Assembly: GCA_963678705.1 (NCBI GenBank)
Contig: CAVMBN010000217.1
Span: forward strand, 1-64,000
Length of the DNA stretch: 64,000 nucleotides
DNA from: Panorpa germanica
Lineage: Eukaryota > Arthropoda > Insecta > Mecoptera > Panorpidae
Reading direction: 5' to 3'
The notes beneath the pieces were generated by a model. The model saw only the letters and a program-made list of their open reading frames with translations, was not told the origin of the DNA and searched no databases. Positions 1-11,406 of this stretch are shown here, in pieces (positions within the stretch are counted from its first letter, which is position 1; each line of letters opens with the position of its first letter). The position numbers and the translations under genes were made by a program.

Positions 1-715
1 AATTTGTCGCATTAATTTTAAATCATCAAAATTTGATTTTTCAGTTCTAGCGTAATTTGTACTTGAGTAGGTGCATGAGTGATTTTTAAATCTAAAGGAA
101 TTGTCCTTAATATCACCTGCACCACTTCTGTAGATACAGTTCTGCAACAACGCGTCATCGTCAATAACATAGTTCTTTGCATGGAAGATCTGGAAGATTA
201 ATCCTGTAATACCATGCCGAAGCAAAATACACAACCATTGGCATAAATGCCCTTTTGCATAGTGTTGGCATAGTTGCCGAGTTTAAGCTTCTTTCCGTCC
301 TTGTGACACGCGCAAGGTGTGTTACATGTTTATCATTCGTTGTTACCGTATTTGTTTCGTAGCTTTGTAGCTTCAAGAAACTACAGATTTTATCTATAGC
401 AGGTCGAGAACGGCTTTGTAGTTGTTCTGTACTATTTGCACCGATAAGGATCACATTATCGTTGGCGAAACATACGTTTACACAACCTTTCGAGTGAGAA
501 ACACAGTTCTCGTCGAATACCATGTTCCAGAGCTCAGGCCCCATTACGGATCGCTGAGGACAACCTTAAGATAGTTGCCTTTTCATGGAACATTAATCGG
601 TTTGTAAAATTAATGTTTGACAATGAAAATAGTTCTCCATATCGCAGTAGACGTACCTAGAGGTTTTTGCCGGTCTAATTCTTTGAAGGTCACTTGGTCA
701 CCAGACATTATCAAA
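1..715 (-). pseudogene. R1-like RT relic, unit 1
   Basis: Minus-strand frames give the R1 palm (GCPQRSVMGPELWN about 505-570; catalytic box reads FAND, not FADD). The C-terminal part, RTVSTEVVQ, lies near 130-150. It carries private variants (TTGGCGAAAC at 458, CTTAAGATAG near 570, ATATCGCAG near 638) that reappear only at 54117-54300. Confidence 0.75.
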
Positions 716-1413
716 GGCACACTGAATTTCAATAAATATCTCATGTACATACTTGTACTTATGCCAACTTACTTACTATTTGTTTGTTACCATTGTATGT
801 TAATGAACGATCAATCACTATTTCCAAGAAAACCGCATATATTGTTCACTTAATCACTTATAACAATTAATACACTCTCTTTATTATTTAAAACACACAT
901 TTATATAAACTAATTCTTATGTTTTAATATTATTTATAGTTAATGTTAATCGACTTACTTGATAGTGGGCGGCAACCTTTTGTCTTCCGTATATTTGTAG
1001 TGTTTATATGAGGTCTTCCTTATATAGCTCAACAGATTTCTTGAATTTCTTAACCACTTGATGTTTTAGCACTAACACTAACCTAATTATTATCACTTTT
1101 TTTGTCTATCGCACTTATTAATGTCTTATATCAAACATCAAAGTTACAATTTTAGGGTTATGTTTATAAGACCGCGTGTACGCGTAATAAAAAATTCGTT
1201 TCTAACACTGGTTTCCAACTGTCAAACTTTTGTAAAAACACTTTGTTTAGGGTAAATTAACACAAATTTAAAACAAACTTAAATACTTTTCGTTTGAAAA
1301 AGTATTCATATAATTTATTTAAATTTGTTCCGTAATTAATTTCTCACTTTTAATCACTTTTTTCACCTAAAGTAGCAGGAGCCGATCACACACAAAGTAG
1401 ATAGAAACCACTT

Positions 1414-2279
1414 GTGTTGCAAAGCAATATTAACGTCCTTGTAAACCAGTACGTAGGTCTTTCTTTTTGTATTAAGTCCCATCTGTCTTGCCAGAGCTTA
1501 TGCATATATGCATTCATCTCTTTGGCAATATATTTGGTATCGTCTCCAGACTTTTATTCTACAGCCGCATTACCTTTCAATCCTCGAAATTTGTCGCATT
1601 AATTTTAAATCATCAAAATTTGATTTTTTCAGTTCTAGCGTAATTTGTACTTGAGTAAGTGCATGAGTGATTTTTAAATCTAAAGGAATTGTCCCCAATA
1701 TCACCTGCACCACTTCTGTAGATACAGTTCTGCAACAACGCGTCATCGTCAATAATATAGTTCTTTGCATGGAAAATCTAGAAGATTGATCCTGTAATAC
1801 CATGCCGAAGCGCAATACACAACCATTGGCATAAATGCCCCCTTGTATAGTGTCGGCATAGTTGCCGAGTTTAAGCTTCATTCCGTCCTTGTGACACGCG
1901 CAATGTGTAATACAAGTTTTTTATTCGTTGTTACCGTATTTGTTTCGTAGCTTTGTAGCTTTGTAGCTTTGAGGAACTACTGATTTTATCTATAGCAGGT
2001 CGAGGACGGCTTTCTAGTTGTTCTGTACTATTTGCACCGATAAGGATCACATTATCGTTGGCAAAACATACGTTTACACAAACTTTCGAGTGAAAAACAC
2101 AGTTCTTGTCGAATACCATGTTCCAGAGCTCAGGCCCCATTACGGATCGCTGAGGACAACCTTTAGGTAGTTGCCTTTTCATGGAACTGTAATCGGATTG
2201 TAAAATTAATGTTCGACAATGAAAATAGTTCTCTATAGCGCAGTAGACGTACCTAGAGGTTTTTGCCGGTCTACTTCGT
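1414..2279 (-). pseudogene. R1-like RT relic, unit 2 (truncated)
   Basis: This holds the RT from the KGCPQRSV box (about 2150) to the C-terminal GRPTYW-like stretch (about 1440), with several frame changes. The catalytic box reads FAND. A short duplication of the repeated AGCTTTGTAGC motif is present at 1950-1970. The motif A end is removed by the insertion that starts at 2280. Confidence 0.75.
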
Positions 2280-3025
2280 TAAAGAAAAATATTGACGAAA
2301 AAAGAGAAGTAAATAATCAGCGAATTGATAAGATAGGGCATGACTATAAAAGTTTTGATGATTTTCTAAAATGGAAAATTAGTAGATTTCCAACGATAGA
2401 GACGTTGTGCAAAATAAATTTTAATAAGGGAGATTTGTTTAATGCATCTAGCAAGTATGCATTGGGTCATTGTGTAACCTCAGATTTACGTATGTCACAA
2501 GGAATAGCAGTTGAATTTAAAGAAAGATTTGGTAGAGTTGAACAGCTTTTGAAACAGAAACAGAAAAAGGGGGGATTAGCTATATTAAAAGATGAAAATC
2601 GTTTTATATATTATTTAGTAACAAAGAAGAGGAGTAACGAGAAACCTCTCTACGCAGATTTATATTCGTCAATATTTAAATTAAGGGATTATATGTTAGA
2701 AAATAAAGTGAAATGTATTGCATTACCATACATAGCATGTGGGCAAGATAAATTAGATTTTAAAATAGTGAGTAAAATGATTGAATATATATTTTCGGAA
2801 TGTAAAATAAAGATAGCATTCTATGATGGCGAATCGGAAAAAGATGAAAAAAGATATATGAACTGTTTAATAAATAAAAATGATAAAGATTTAAAAGATA
2901 ACATTGACGGAAAGAATATTAAAGTCCAAGAACAGGTAAAGAAATGGAAGAATTTACAAACAAAGTTGTTTAAAAGAATAAACACAGCTGAGCGAGTTGA
3001 AAAAATAAACATAAATATGAATTAA
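2219..3025 (+). CDS. Macro-domain ORF (OARD1/TARG1-like), chimeric start
   Basis: A 268-codon open frame. The first 21 codons are antisense satellite, so the real element begins at about 2280 and its own start is not visible. Residues about 65-205 form a macro domain of the OARD1/TARG1 type: phosphate-binding GDLFNASS (71-78), LGHCVTSDLRMSQGIA (82-97), VTKKRSNEKP (134-143) and IACGQDKLD (172-180). The Lys of TKK and the Asp of GQD correspond to the two residues known to be catalytic in TARG1, so de-ADP-ribosylation activity is possible. A lysine-rich tail follows. It lies only about 60 bases before the decayed Ty3/gypsy pol, on the same strand, where the pol protease region would be expected. 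I infer that it belongs to that retroelement; a captured host fragment is the alternative. Confidence 0.75.
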   Translation: MKIVLYSAVDVPRGFCRSTSLKKNIDEKREVNNQRIDKIGHDYKSFDDFLKWKISRFPTIETLCKINFNKGDLFNASSKYALGHCVTSDLRMSQGIAVEFKERFGRVEQLLKQKQKKGGLAILKDENRFIYYLVTKKRSNEKPLYADLYSSIFKLRDYMLENKVKCIALPYIACGQDKLDFKIVSKMIEYIFSECKIKIAFYDGESEKDEKRYMNCLINKNDKDLKDNIDGKNIKVQEQVKKWKNLQTKLFKRINTAERVEKININMN

Positions 3026-4881
3026 AAATCTGAAACCATTCGAAAGCGAACAGACGCACATACGTGTAGTAGTAATCGGTGTAGTGTTAGGTTATTAGAG
3101 CAAGTAACGCTTCCGCCCCGATGTAAAATAAATGTACATGCATTTCAAAAAGACATTAGGGAAGGTATTGGGATTTTTAACCGAGAATTGACCGTAGATG
3201 GAGTATTAGTAGCTAAAAGTGTAAATTCAATATGTAAGGGGCAAAATAATATAAATATACCAATAAATACTAAGATAGGTATAATAGAGCCATATGATAA
3301 CGAATATACTGAAACAGTTGAATTATTAAGAGAACACGTCCGACATAGAATTAAAAATATTTTAATTGGTGCTGTACGATCAACAGAAGCAAACACAGGA
3401 ATTGAAAATATACAATTATTTGATGAAATAAGTTATAATAATTTAACAGCTAAAGAAGATAAAATTATACATAAAGTTACAAATCAGTGGAAGCAAAAAA
3501 GTCATAAGAATGAAGAGATAAATAAAACACAGAGAATAACGGAACTTTTTAGTAAAATAAAGTTAAATCATCTAAGTGCTAGAGACCAAAGTACAATGGA
3601 AAATTTAATTAACGAATATCGCGACATATTCTTAACAGAAGGTCAAGAATTGAAAACTACTTCGATAGTTAAACATAAGATAATAATTCAAGATGTTCCT
3701 CCTATAACTAAACAACCATATAGAGTTCCACACGCGCAGTTACAAGTACTGAGAGAACAGATAGATAGAATAGCTAGATGGCATAGTAGAACCATCAATG
3801 TCACCGTGGTCCAGTAATGTTGTTCTTGTAAATAAGAAAGCAGAAAATGGGGAAAACAAGGTTAGAGTTTGCAAAGATTACAGGGGTCTTAACGCAATAA
3901 CAAAAAGAGATTACTTTCCATTACCACACTTAGTAGACACTCTTGATAAATTAGGCAAAGCAAGTTTATTATCAAATTAGATTTAGCATCGGGATTTTGG
4001 CAAATTGAAATGGACGAAAAATCTTAAGAATTAACAGCATTTTCAACACCTGATTTACACCTTCAATTTAATGTTATGCCGTTTGGGTTAGTATCAGCTC
4101 CTGCTACATTTCAGAGACTTATGTATGCAGTGTTAGCAGGTTTAACCGGAGTACATTGTTTAGTTTACCTAGATGATATTATAATATTTAGTAACGATGA
4201 TGTAGATTCGCATATACAGAGAATTAAAGAGGTTTTCGATCGCTTGAGAGAAGCAAGTTTGACATTGAAGCCTAGCAAATGTGAATTTATGAATATAGAA
4301 ACGCAATATCTTGGTCATATTATTTCTAGTGATGGTGTAAAGGCAGATCCAGAAAAAACAGAAGTAATTAGAAACTATCCGCGTCCGAAAACAGTTAAAC
4401 AAATCCGATCTTTTATAGGGTTAGCTTAATTTTATAGACGATTTATAAAGAATTTTTCAGAATTATCATCAAGCCTAACAAAACTGACTTGCAAAAATGA
4501 GACATTTATTTGGGGACCTGAACAAGAGAAAAGTTTTAAAGCATTAAAAAATGCGTTATGTTCTGAGCCAGTTTTAGCTTACCCAGATTTTAGTCAAGAA
4601 TGTATATTAGGTACAGATGCATCAGGAATCGCATTAAGCGCAATCCAAAGCCAAGTTCAGGATGGAGTAGAACGTCCTGTCGCATACGCTTCTCGTAAAT
4701 TAAATAAATGTAAGAAAAATTACTCAACCACAGAAAGGAAATGTTTAGCGATTTTATGGAGTTTATCACATTTTTGTACGTATTTATATGGTAAGAAATT
4801 TAAGATTTAAACAGATCACCGATCATTATGTTGGTTAATGACTATGAAAGATCCAATGAAACTACTAAGATCCTATGAAAT
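3026..4881 (+). pseudogene. Ty3/gypsy pol (RT-RNase H), decayed
   Basis: Three frames together give a Metaviridae pol. From 3088 comes a linker with PPRCKINVHAF and NTKIGIIEPY, then RT fingers with VRVCKDYRGLN (3798-3980), and LDLASGFWQIEMDE at about 3978-4020. Next are MPFGLVSAPATFQ and the catalytic box YLDDIIIFS (4076-4200), then YLGHIIS (about 4310). RNase H shows GTDASG (about 4611) and TTERKCLAILW (about 4730). Lesions are frame changes near 3785 and 3975 and stops at about 4024, 4427 and 4808. Protease, integrase and LTRs are not seen. The right edge is abrupt at about 4881, where Polinton sequence starts. Confidence 0.88.
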
Positions 4882-4988
4882 GACTAAGATTACTAATTAG
4901 TTAAAAAAGGGCTGGCAATACATCACATGACAATGAAATTATTTCAATAGTTGAAGAATTAAAAGAAGCTAATATTATTATTATATAA
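4882..4988 (+). pseudogene. Tail of Polinton conserved unknown protein
   Basis: The sequence matches the last ~35 codons of the 419-residue protein at 29004-30263 (NEIISIVEELKEANIII). An insertion in the run of A after TTAGTT shifts the frame. It is the leftmost remaining Polinton sequence of this copy. Confidence 0.75.
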
Positions 4989-5044
4989 ATACCTAAACAC
5001 ATTTCCTTCTTTTTCATTAATTTATAACTACTCATGTAAGTAAC

Positions 5045-5273
5045 ATGACTATTAACAAATTTGGAGTACACATACATAAGAAAGAAATTACTCGGCACGA
5101 AACAGTATCAAAAAATTATTTAATTATTATAGATAGACGTTTAAAAGCAGCAGAGAAAGATATTAATGATGCTTATAATAATAACTTTCAAAACATTATT
5201 GAAGTAAATAAAAAAAATTGCAACATTAATTACAGAATTAAAAACAAAACATAGTTTAGATATTAGTTCTTGA
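5045..5273 (+). pseudogene. Small helical Polinton protein, frameshifted
   Basis: This is homologous to the 76-residue protein at 30320. The N-terminal part, MTINKFGVHIHKK, is the same. One extra A in the run near 5210 shifts the frame about 20 codons before the end. The protein is predicted to be mostly helix; its function is unknown. Confidence 0.7.
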
Positions 5274-5298
5274 TAAATTTTGTGTAATAATAATAAGT

Positions 5299-6228
5299 AT
5301 GAGCAAAACAAAAATAGGTATAAATAATGAGTTACATAAACTTGCACGTAAAAACTATAAGCGAAGACATGTAATCATAAAAGGTCTAAATGAAAGTTGG
5401 CAAGCTGATTTAGTAGAAATGATTCCGTATGCAAAAGAAAACAAAGGTTACAAGTATTTACTTACAGTAATTGATATATTTTCTAAATATGCATGGGCAG
5501 TTCCAGTAAAATCAAAATCTGCAAAAGACGTTACTGTTGCATTTGAAAATATTTTAATAAAAAATAAAAATAAGGTTCCGAAAAACTTACAAACAGATAA
5601 CGGAAAGAAATTTTATAACTCTGAATTTAAAAAAGTAACAAATTATTATAACATAAACCATTATAGTACATTTAGTAATATGAAAGCATCCATAGTTGAA
5701 AGATTTAATAGAACTCTAAAGAATGCTATGTGGAAAGATTTTAGTATAAAAGGCAACTATAATTGGATTAATAACATTGATGTACTTGTTAATAAATATA
5801 ATAATACTCATCATTCAACAATTAATATGAAGCCATCTCAAGTATCAATAAAAAATGAAAAAAAATTATTAGGAAATGTATACAATAGGATAAAAAGGGT
5901 CGGTTTAAGTCGCTATAAAGTTGGAGATTATGTTCGCTTAAGCAAAACCAAATCATTATTTGCAAAAGGATATACTCCTAACTAAGGTACCGAAATATTT
6001 ACTATATCAAAAGTACAACTAACTAATCCAGTCACATATTTACTTAATGATTCTCATGGCCAATCAATTGCAGGCGCGTTTGACGAACAAGAACTACAAA
6101 AAACAAAATATCCAGATATATATCTAGTTGAGAAAGTTTTACAGAAAAAAGGAAAAAAAGTTTTTGTAAAGTGGTTAGGTTTAGATAAATCTCATAACAG
6201 TTGGATAGATGCTAAAAATATTGTATAA
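5299..6228 (+). pseudogene. INT: Polinton integrase, one nonsense codon
   Basis: A retrovirus-type DDE integrase of 309 codons in one frame, broken only by a TAA at 5983-5985 where the other copy has TGG. Catalytic residues are visible: Asp in SWQADLVEM, Asp in LQTDNGKKF and Glu in VERFNRTLK. The C-terminal end is a chromodomain (YLVEKVLQKK ... VKWLGLDKSHNSWID), beyond the stop. The stop removes about 80 residues, including the chromodomain, but leaves the catalytic core. It is convergent with PolB. Confidence 0.88.
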
Positions 6229-6292
6229 CATTTTAAAAAAATAAAACTACTGGTTATTATAAATATGTATTTATTTCACATTAAAAATATGC

Positions 6293-9200
6293 TTATAACA
6301 ATAAATCGCTATCACTAAAATTATCGAAACCCCAAGGCAAAGTATCTGTACTGTTTTTTATAAAACACCGTTTATCATCAAAAGGACTTAAAGCAATTTT
6401 TGTTTGTTTAATGGAGTACACATTATGCAATTTTGAAACTATTCCTCTCGGAGTACAATTTTTTTTATTAAAAGTTCTCAAACAATTTTCATAATCTTCA
6501 AAAGAAATATGGTTTCTTACTACACTTGTCTTTATTCCTTTTTTTTTATAATGTTATTATTATTAACCTTTATTGTATACATTTTCGATCTTAGTCCTAT
6601 AAAGTGAGTCATAATTTTACCGTTATTTTCATCCTTCATTAAACCCAATACCTTTTTATTTACACGGGGAATATTATATTAATTGTTTTCTTTATAATCA
6701 CTTGTATCAAACTTACTTATATCGCGTTTTATAGTTTCATAAATATCTGATGTAATAATTTCATAAATTAACGAGTCAGTATCAATATATAATAACTTTA
6801 AATTATTATTAAAAAAATCTTTTTGCATATAATTATAATGAAAATCATACATTACTGTTTTAGATATATCTAATATTGAAAAGCCAACATATATAGGTTT
6901 ATTAAATGTAATATTAGGTTTTAAAAGTTCAATAGCTACAACATTATTATTAGAAATTGTTCGGCTATGAAAATTAGGTCGTGGTATTAAACTTTTTACT
7001 CCATATCGACCACCCCATTTTGTTTTTAATTTTATATCACGATGTTTTCTAACACTTTCCATTGTCTTACCAAGTACACTATTAGTCATTAATTTATACA
7101 AGTTTTTTTCAAAATCATTGGTAGCCATTTTTCTTTTTTGTGTATTTAAAACAATATAGTTTTTTAGCCACGGTGATTGACTAAATTTTGAAACTCGATG
7201 TATTTTTGATACTTGCATTCCTAAATGTATACATTGCTTTAAATTACTATAATGAATTATATATTTCTCCTAACCATATAAAGTAGTTAAAAGTTTTTTA
7301 TGTTTACTTCCTGGTGCAATACAATGCTCAGGACAAAGCGGTTAATCTTTATGGAGATTATGTAAATTTTGAGGATAAGTAAAATCTACTTCTAAAATGT
7401 AACCAGTATTGCTAGTTTCTGACAAATTGCATATAGTATTACTTATTTCCAATATTTCCTGGTTGTTTAACCATTTAAAATTTTCATATGGTAGGAATTG
7501 AGACATTGCATGACCGTATAAGTTATTAACATTGAAATACATTAGATATATAGAAGGTAATTCAGGTTTATACTTGTCAGTCATATATTTGTTATTGGCC
7601 TCTGCATATCTGTTTGAACATTGACTTATACCACCTCTGATACCTTTCTCTATAAATAGCCACATATTTATATTAGTAAACAATTCAAGTTTAATTTTTG
7701 TAATAATTGACATAGAATCCCATGCTAAGCTATGAGCAGAAACATAATGCACTGGATCTAATTTATACTTGTCTAAACAATTATCTCGAAAATTTTCAAA
7801 TATGTCACAAAGTAATAACACATCGGTTTTTAGGTACAAATCGAAATATTCACCAAGTGTTTTGATATGAAATGTATTCCATACATCTTGTGCTTTTTTA
7901 ATAATTAAAAAAAATTATCCTGAGGTGGTAAAGCTGTCTCATTTAACTTTTCCCAGGAATTTATATAATCATAAGGAAATACACTTTTTTTACTTAACAA
8001 ACTAAATTTTTCATTGCTTAACATGTTAAATTCTGATTTTAAAATTTTAAGTTTATTATTTGGTAAATATGATGCCAAATTATTTAAAGAACTAGCCATA
8101 AATCGATATGAATCAATAAATCTTAATGAAATATTAGTTCCATACACATATTTCGTAAATGAAATATATTTTTCTTTATTAATTGGTAGCAAAGATGTTC
8201 TTCCACTTATTCCAGTAGCTAAATCAATTATTATAAAATGTGAATCATAAGATGATAAATTGTGAAAAATTATTGGAATCACATAACTTTCATTATAATT
8301 TAAATTACATTCATTATGAGCTGGTCCTCTATAATTTCCTGTTAAATGACAATGATCTCGAACACGGTCTTGTTGCAACGGTTTTTCACATATATGACAA
8401 TTTATTGCATTTAAATATTCCATCTTTTGTTGAGCCGTCAATATTTTCATTGGTAATTCATTTTTTATTTTATCCTCAACATTATAAGCAATCTCTTTTA
8501 ATTCATTTACAAACCACTGAACGCAATCTTCACCACGATAACTATTATAATAAGATTTAGAGTCATCATATGAATATTTTACATAATATCCAACGCTATG
8601 TGCAGTATGTGTTTGATATACCCCCTTGGTTTCAATATTTGTCACATTACTATCCAATATACTTTTAAAGTCTGCATAAATTACACATGCATTTCTAATT
8701 TTTCTCTTAAAGTTTTTAAACTCAAGTATATTAAAATTTTCAACTAGCATTATCGCTTTAACTGGTCTCAGTCCTAATCTAACACAGTCTTGTAAATGTT
8801 CCTTAAACTTGCACTCATCTCTAAAGAAATGTAAACATCGATCACATATAAATTTCTTACAATTTGTTTTTGAAAGTTGATTACTAACAAGTCTTGATAA
8901 ATTCTTTATCCAACAAAAATGAAATTTTATTTTATTGTCGCATTTCTCATTATTACTTTCAACAACATCTTGTTCATGCTCTTCTTCTTCTTCTTCAAAT
9001 TCATAGTCACTTTGAATCATTATTAAATGAATATGTTTACTTTCATATATTTTACTAACATATACAGGAATAGTTACAAATGTTTTCTTGCTCTTTTTTA
9101 AAATATACACATTGATTGATATATTATTTAGTTTTTCAAATTTTAAAACTTGTGATAACGTCATTGGAAATTTATTACTATTTAAATTAAGACAATTTAC

Positions 9201-10057
9201 ATATTTCTTATAAGATGATACTCTGTCGCCATGAATTTTTGATGGATAAAGTGCTGATAATACTGCCCATACAAAACATTTATCATCTTTATTCTGAACA
9301 TTTATTACAGCCTTTTTTTGTCTTATTTCAATTTGTAAGTCAATAAATGATGAACCATAAAATGGAACAAGCTGATTTATATTTACTATCATATTCACTG
9401 TTTTACATAGTGAATAATCCACTTTGATTTTCTTGAAAAGTTTCTAAATACTTTAATACAACATTAATAACATTTTCCTTATACCAATATTTTAATTCTG
9501 TTGATACAAAAATTTCATTATTTTTAGTATTAAAATAATTGTATTCAAATATATGTTCTTCTTCTTAAGCTGATGGTAAAACCAATTCAACACAAAAAAT
9601 TACATTAACTTTTGCACTAAGCACTATGTTTTTTAAGAGCATTTTCAATTCTAGGTGCAAACATTTAAAATGCATCATTTAAAAATTGTAATGGATCAAT
9701 GTGACTTAAATTAATTAACACTCCTGTTCTAACACGTCCTTTAAATGATGAATTTATTTCCTGCCATTTAATTCGATCACTACGTTTTGAAGTATTTATA
9801 GTTCCTCTTCCAATTTTTTCTTTATTTTCTAACAATGTTTGAAAATATTTTAATACACTTATATTGCTTTCAACACTTCGTTTATATCCAATTGAATAGG
9901 TATTTTTATTATTATTTTTTAACAACTTATTTAATAATCTTATATTAATTTTATTATAATCAGACCACTTTTTCCACTGAATACTTGAATAATTTGAACT
10001 ATTTAAGTGTTCAATAATTTTTCTCATTTGCTTAATAATTTTACAACCGCTATCCAT
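6293..10057 (-). pseudogene. POLB: Protein-primed DNA polymerase B, decayed
   Basis: Collinear with the intact PolB at 31566-35378 but split into at least five open pieces: 9665-10057 (N-terminal), 7905-9422 (C2H2-like finger, exonuclease YADFKSILD, HNH-like CHICEKPL...DHCHLTGNYRG), 7342-7839 (motif A), 6679-7218 (motifs B and C) and 6293-6481 (C-terminal). Besides frameshifts, residues needed for catalysis have changed: motif A reads YFNVNNLYG, with Asn for the metal-binding Asp. Motif B reads NSVLGK instead of NSVFGK. Exonuclease DFE reads DFK. Motif C keeps DTDS. This copy was clearly not under selection for polymerase activity for some time. Confidence 0.92.
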
Positions 10058-10149
10058 TGTAACTTATATATTTCAGTTTCAAAATCAAAATATAAATCAC
10101 ATTTGTTTTTAAAATTGTTACATAAAAAAAATATGCATTAATCACTATG

Positions 10150-10506
10150 TTATACTTTTACAATTTCGTCATCAGAGTCTAACACTTCTACAATTTCATC
10201 GTCAGACTCTAATATTTCAATAACTTCATTATCATCGTTAAATAATTCTATGATTTCCACATCAGAATCTTTTTCCTGTATTTTAATTTCTTTATGACCT
10301 ATTATTATTTAATCAGCATAACTCTCTATAATTTTCTCGTATGTCTTCTTTTCTTCATCCGTCATATCCTTTGGATCACAGTCATCTATATCAAATTCGT
10401 CAGTTATATCTTGCACATAATATCTATCTTCACTGTCAATGCCGACGTGTATATCCCTCGAATCCAATAACCATGTTACGCCTGGAATATTCTCAAATCC
10501 GTTCAT
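10150..10506 (-). pseudogene. Acidic Polinton protein, one nonsense codon
   Basis: 118 codons in one frame, with a TAA at 10309-10311 splitting it into a 65-residue head and a 52-residue Asp/Glu/Ile-rich tail (repeats of the type EIVEVLDSDDE). The head has GVTWLLDSRDIHVGIDSEDRYYVQDI, matching the pattern WLVIAEDLKVGIDRKGNYCIQNI of the protein at 21228-21629. Here the gene lies just upstream of PolB in the same direction, while in the complete element it lies at the opposite end. Confidence 0.75.
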
Positions 10507-11165
10507 ACTATTTAACTTTAGCTTGAACTAAGAAAACATTACTCTGTAATTACATCTCAACATCATCTCTATTTAAACGACATTTATGCATTAATTTACC
10601 ATCTCTACCACTCCATATTAAATACCACCTCCAACAACAGAATCTCCTTACATATGCATACATGCATAAAAATGCATAAGTGGGAATATATATTAACGTC
10701 ATCATCTTATAACCAATTTAAGAAATATGCTAATATGATCTTATACTGACTGCATCCACAGCTACATCGAGAATACGAACATAAACGATTAGCTTCCGGA
10801 AATTGACGAAAAATGCTATAATTACGGCATATCTTCTACACCAATACCAACACACACATAATTATTACAATCGCTATCTCACTCTTTACCACTACTGATT
10901 TCTCACTCACAACCTTGGGTATTGTAGAGAATGTACCAACAGATAAAAGCTGTAATGACGTCATCATCTTCTAAACCAATAGCAATACATCCCATACATG
11001 ACATTTGATCATATGACTTTAATGCATCCCCACCCTTACCCCTCTTTCACATACTTATAAGTCTAGCCACGCCCCCTCTTCATATCGTGATCTAAATGCA
11101 TCCCCACCCCAATAATTTCCAACTCATTTTCTAAACTGTTTTAGAACCGGCTTTGTAACACTACT
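10507..11165. repeat. Right terminal region of decayed Polinton
   Basis: No gene is seen. This is the outer end of the decayed Polinton. Only the last ~25 bases resemble the terminal repeat of the complete element. It contains a repeated CRE-like motif: AACGTCATCATCTTATAACC (10695) and GACGTCATCATCTTCTAAACC (10958). The C-rich outer ~150 bases (CCCCACCC runs at about 11030-11110) mirror the C-rich outer end of the complete element. Confidence 0.65.
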
Positions 11166-11406
11166 CGCGTGTACGCGTAATGAAAAATTTGTTTTTAACA
11201 CTGGTTTCCAACTGTCTAACTTTTGTAAAAACACTTTGTTTAGGGTAAATTAACACCAATTTAAAACAAACTTAAATACTTTTCGTTTGAAAAAGTATTC
11301 ATATAATTTATTTAATTTTTTTGCGTAATTAATTTCTCACTTTTAATAACTTTTTTCACCTAAAGTAGCAGGAGCCGATCACGCACATAGTAAATAGGAA
11401 CCACTT

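Larger units (their letters stand above)
1..2279 (-). repeat. R1-derived satellite, block 1 (about 1.4 units)
   Basis: Start of the satellite array. The unit anchor GGAGCCGATCAC is at about 1378. Read on the minus strand, each unit has a non-coding half followed by a decayed R1-type reverse transcriptase end. The block is cut at 2279, inside the reverse-transcriptase motif A region, where macro-domain sequence begins. The next satellite base after the insertion is 11166, about 500 bp further along the unit, so some satellite was lost or replaced. Confidence 0.9.
4882..11165. mobile_element. Polinton/Maverick, decayed right half
   Basis: From GACTAAGATTACTAATTAG (4882) this aligns gene for gene with the right half of the complete Polinton from 30159: tail of the conserved unknown, small helical protein, integrase, then PolB on the other strand. 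It ends at 11165. The inverted terminal sequence reads AGTAGTGTTACAAAGCCGG, close to the AGTAGAGGAACTAAGCCG end of the complete element, so both end in the family's AG...CT. The flank after it is CGCGTG in the satellite. The left end, capsid genes and left target duplicate are absent. Coding identity is high but terminal repeats are largely unlike, so it is a sister family. Confidence 0.88.

Noticed and set aside
1414..1602. Recurrent 62-residue plus-strand ORFs starting MLQSNINVLV in each satellite unit
   Set aside because: They are antisense to the R1 C-terminal GRPTYW-like region, and their recurrence only reflects the tandem repeat.
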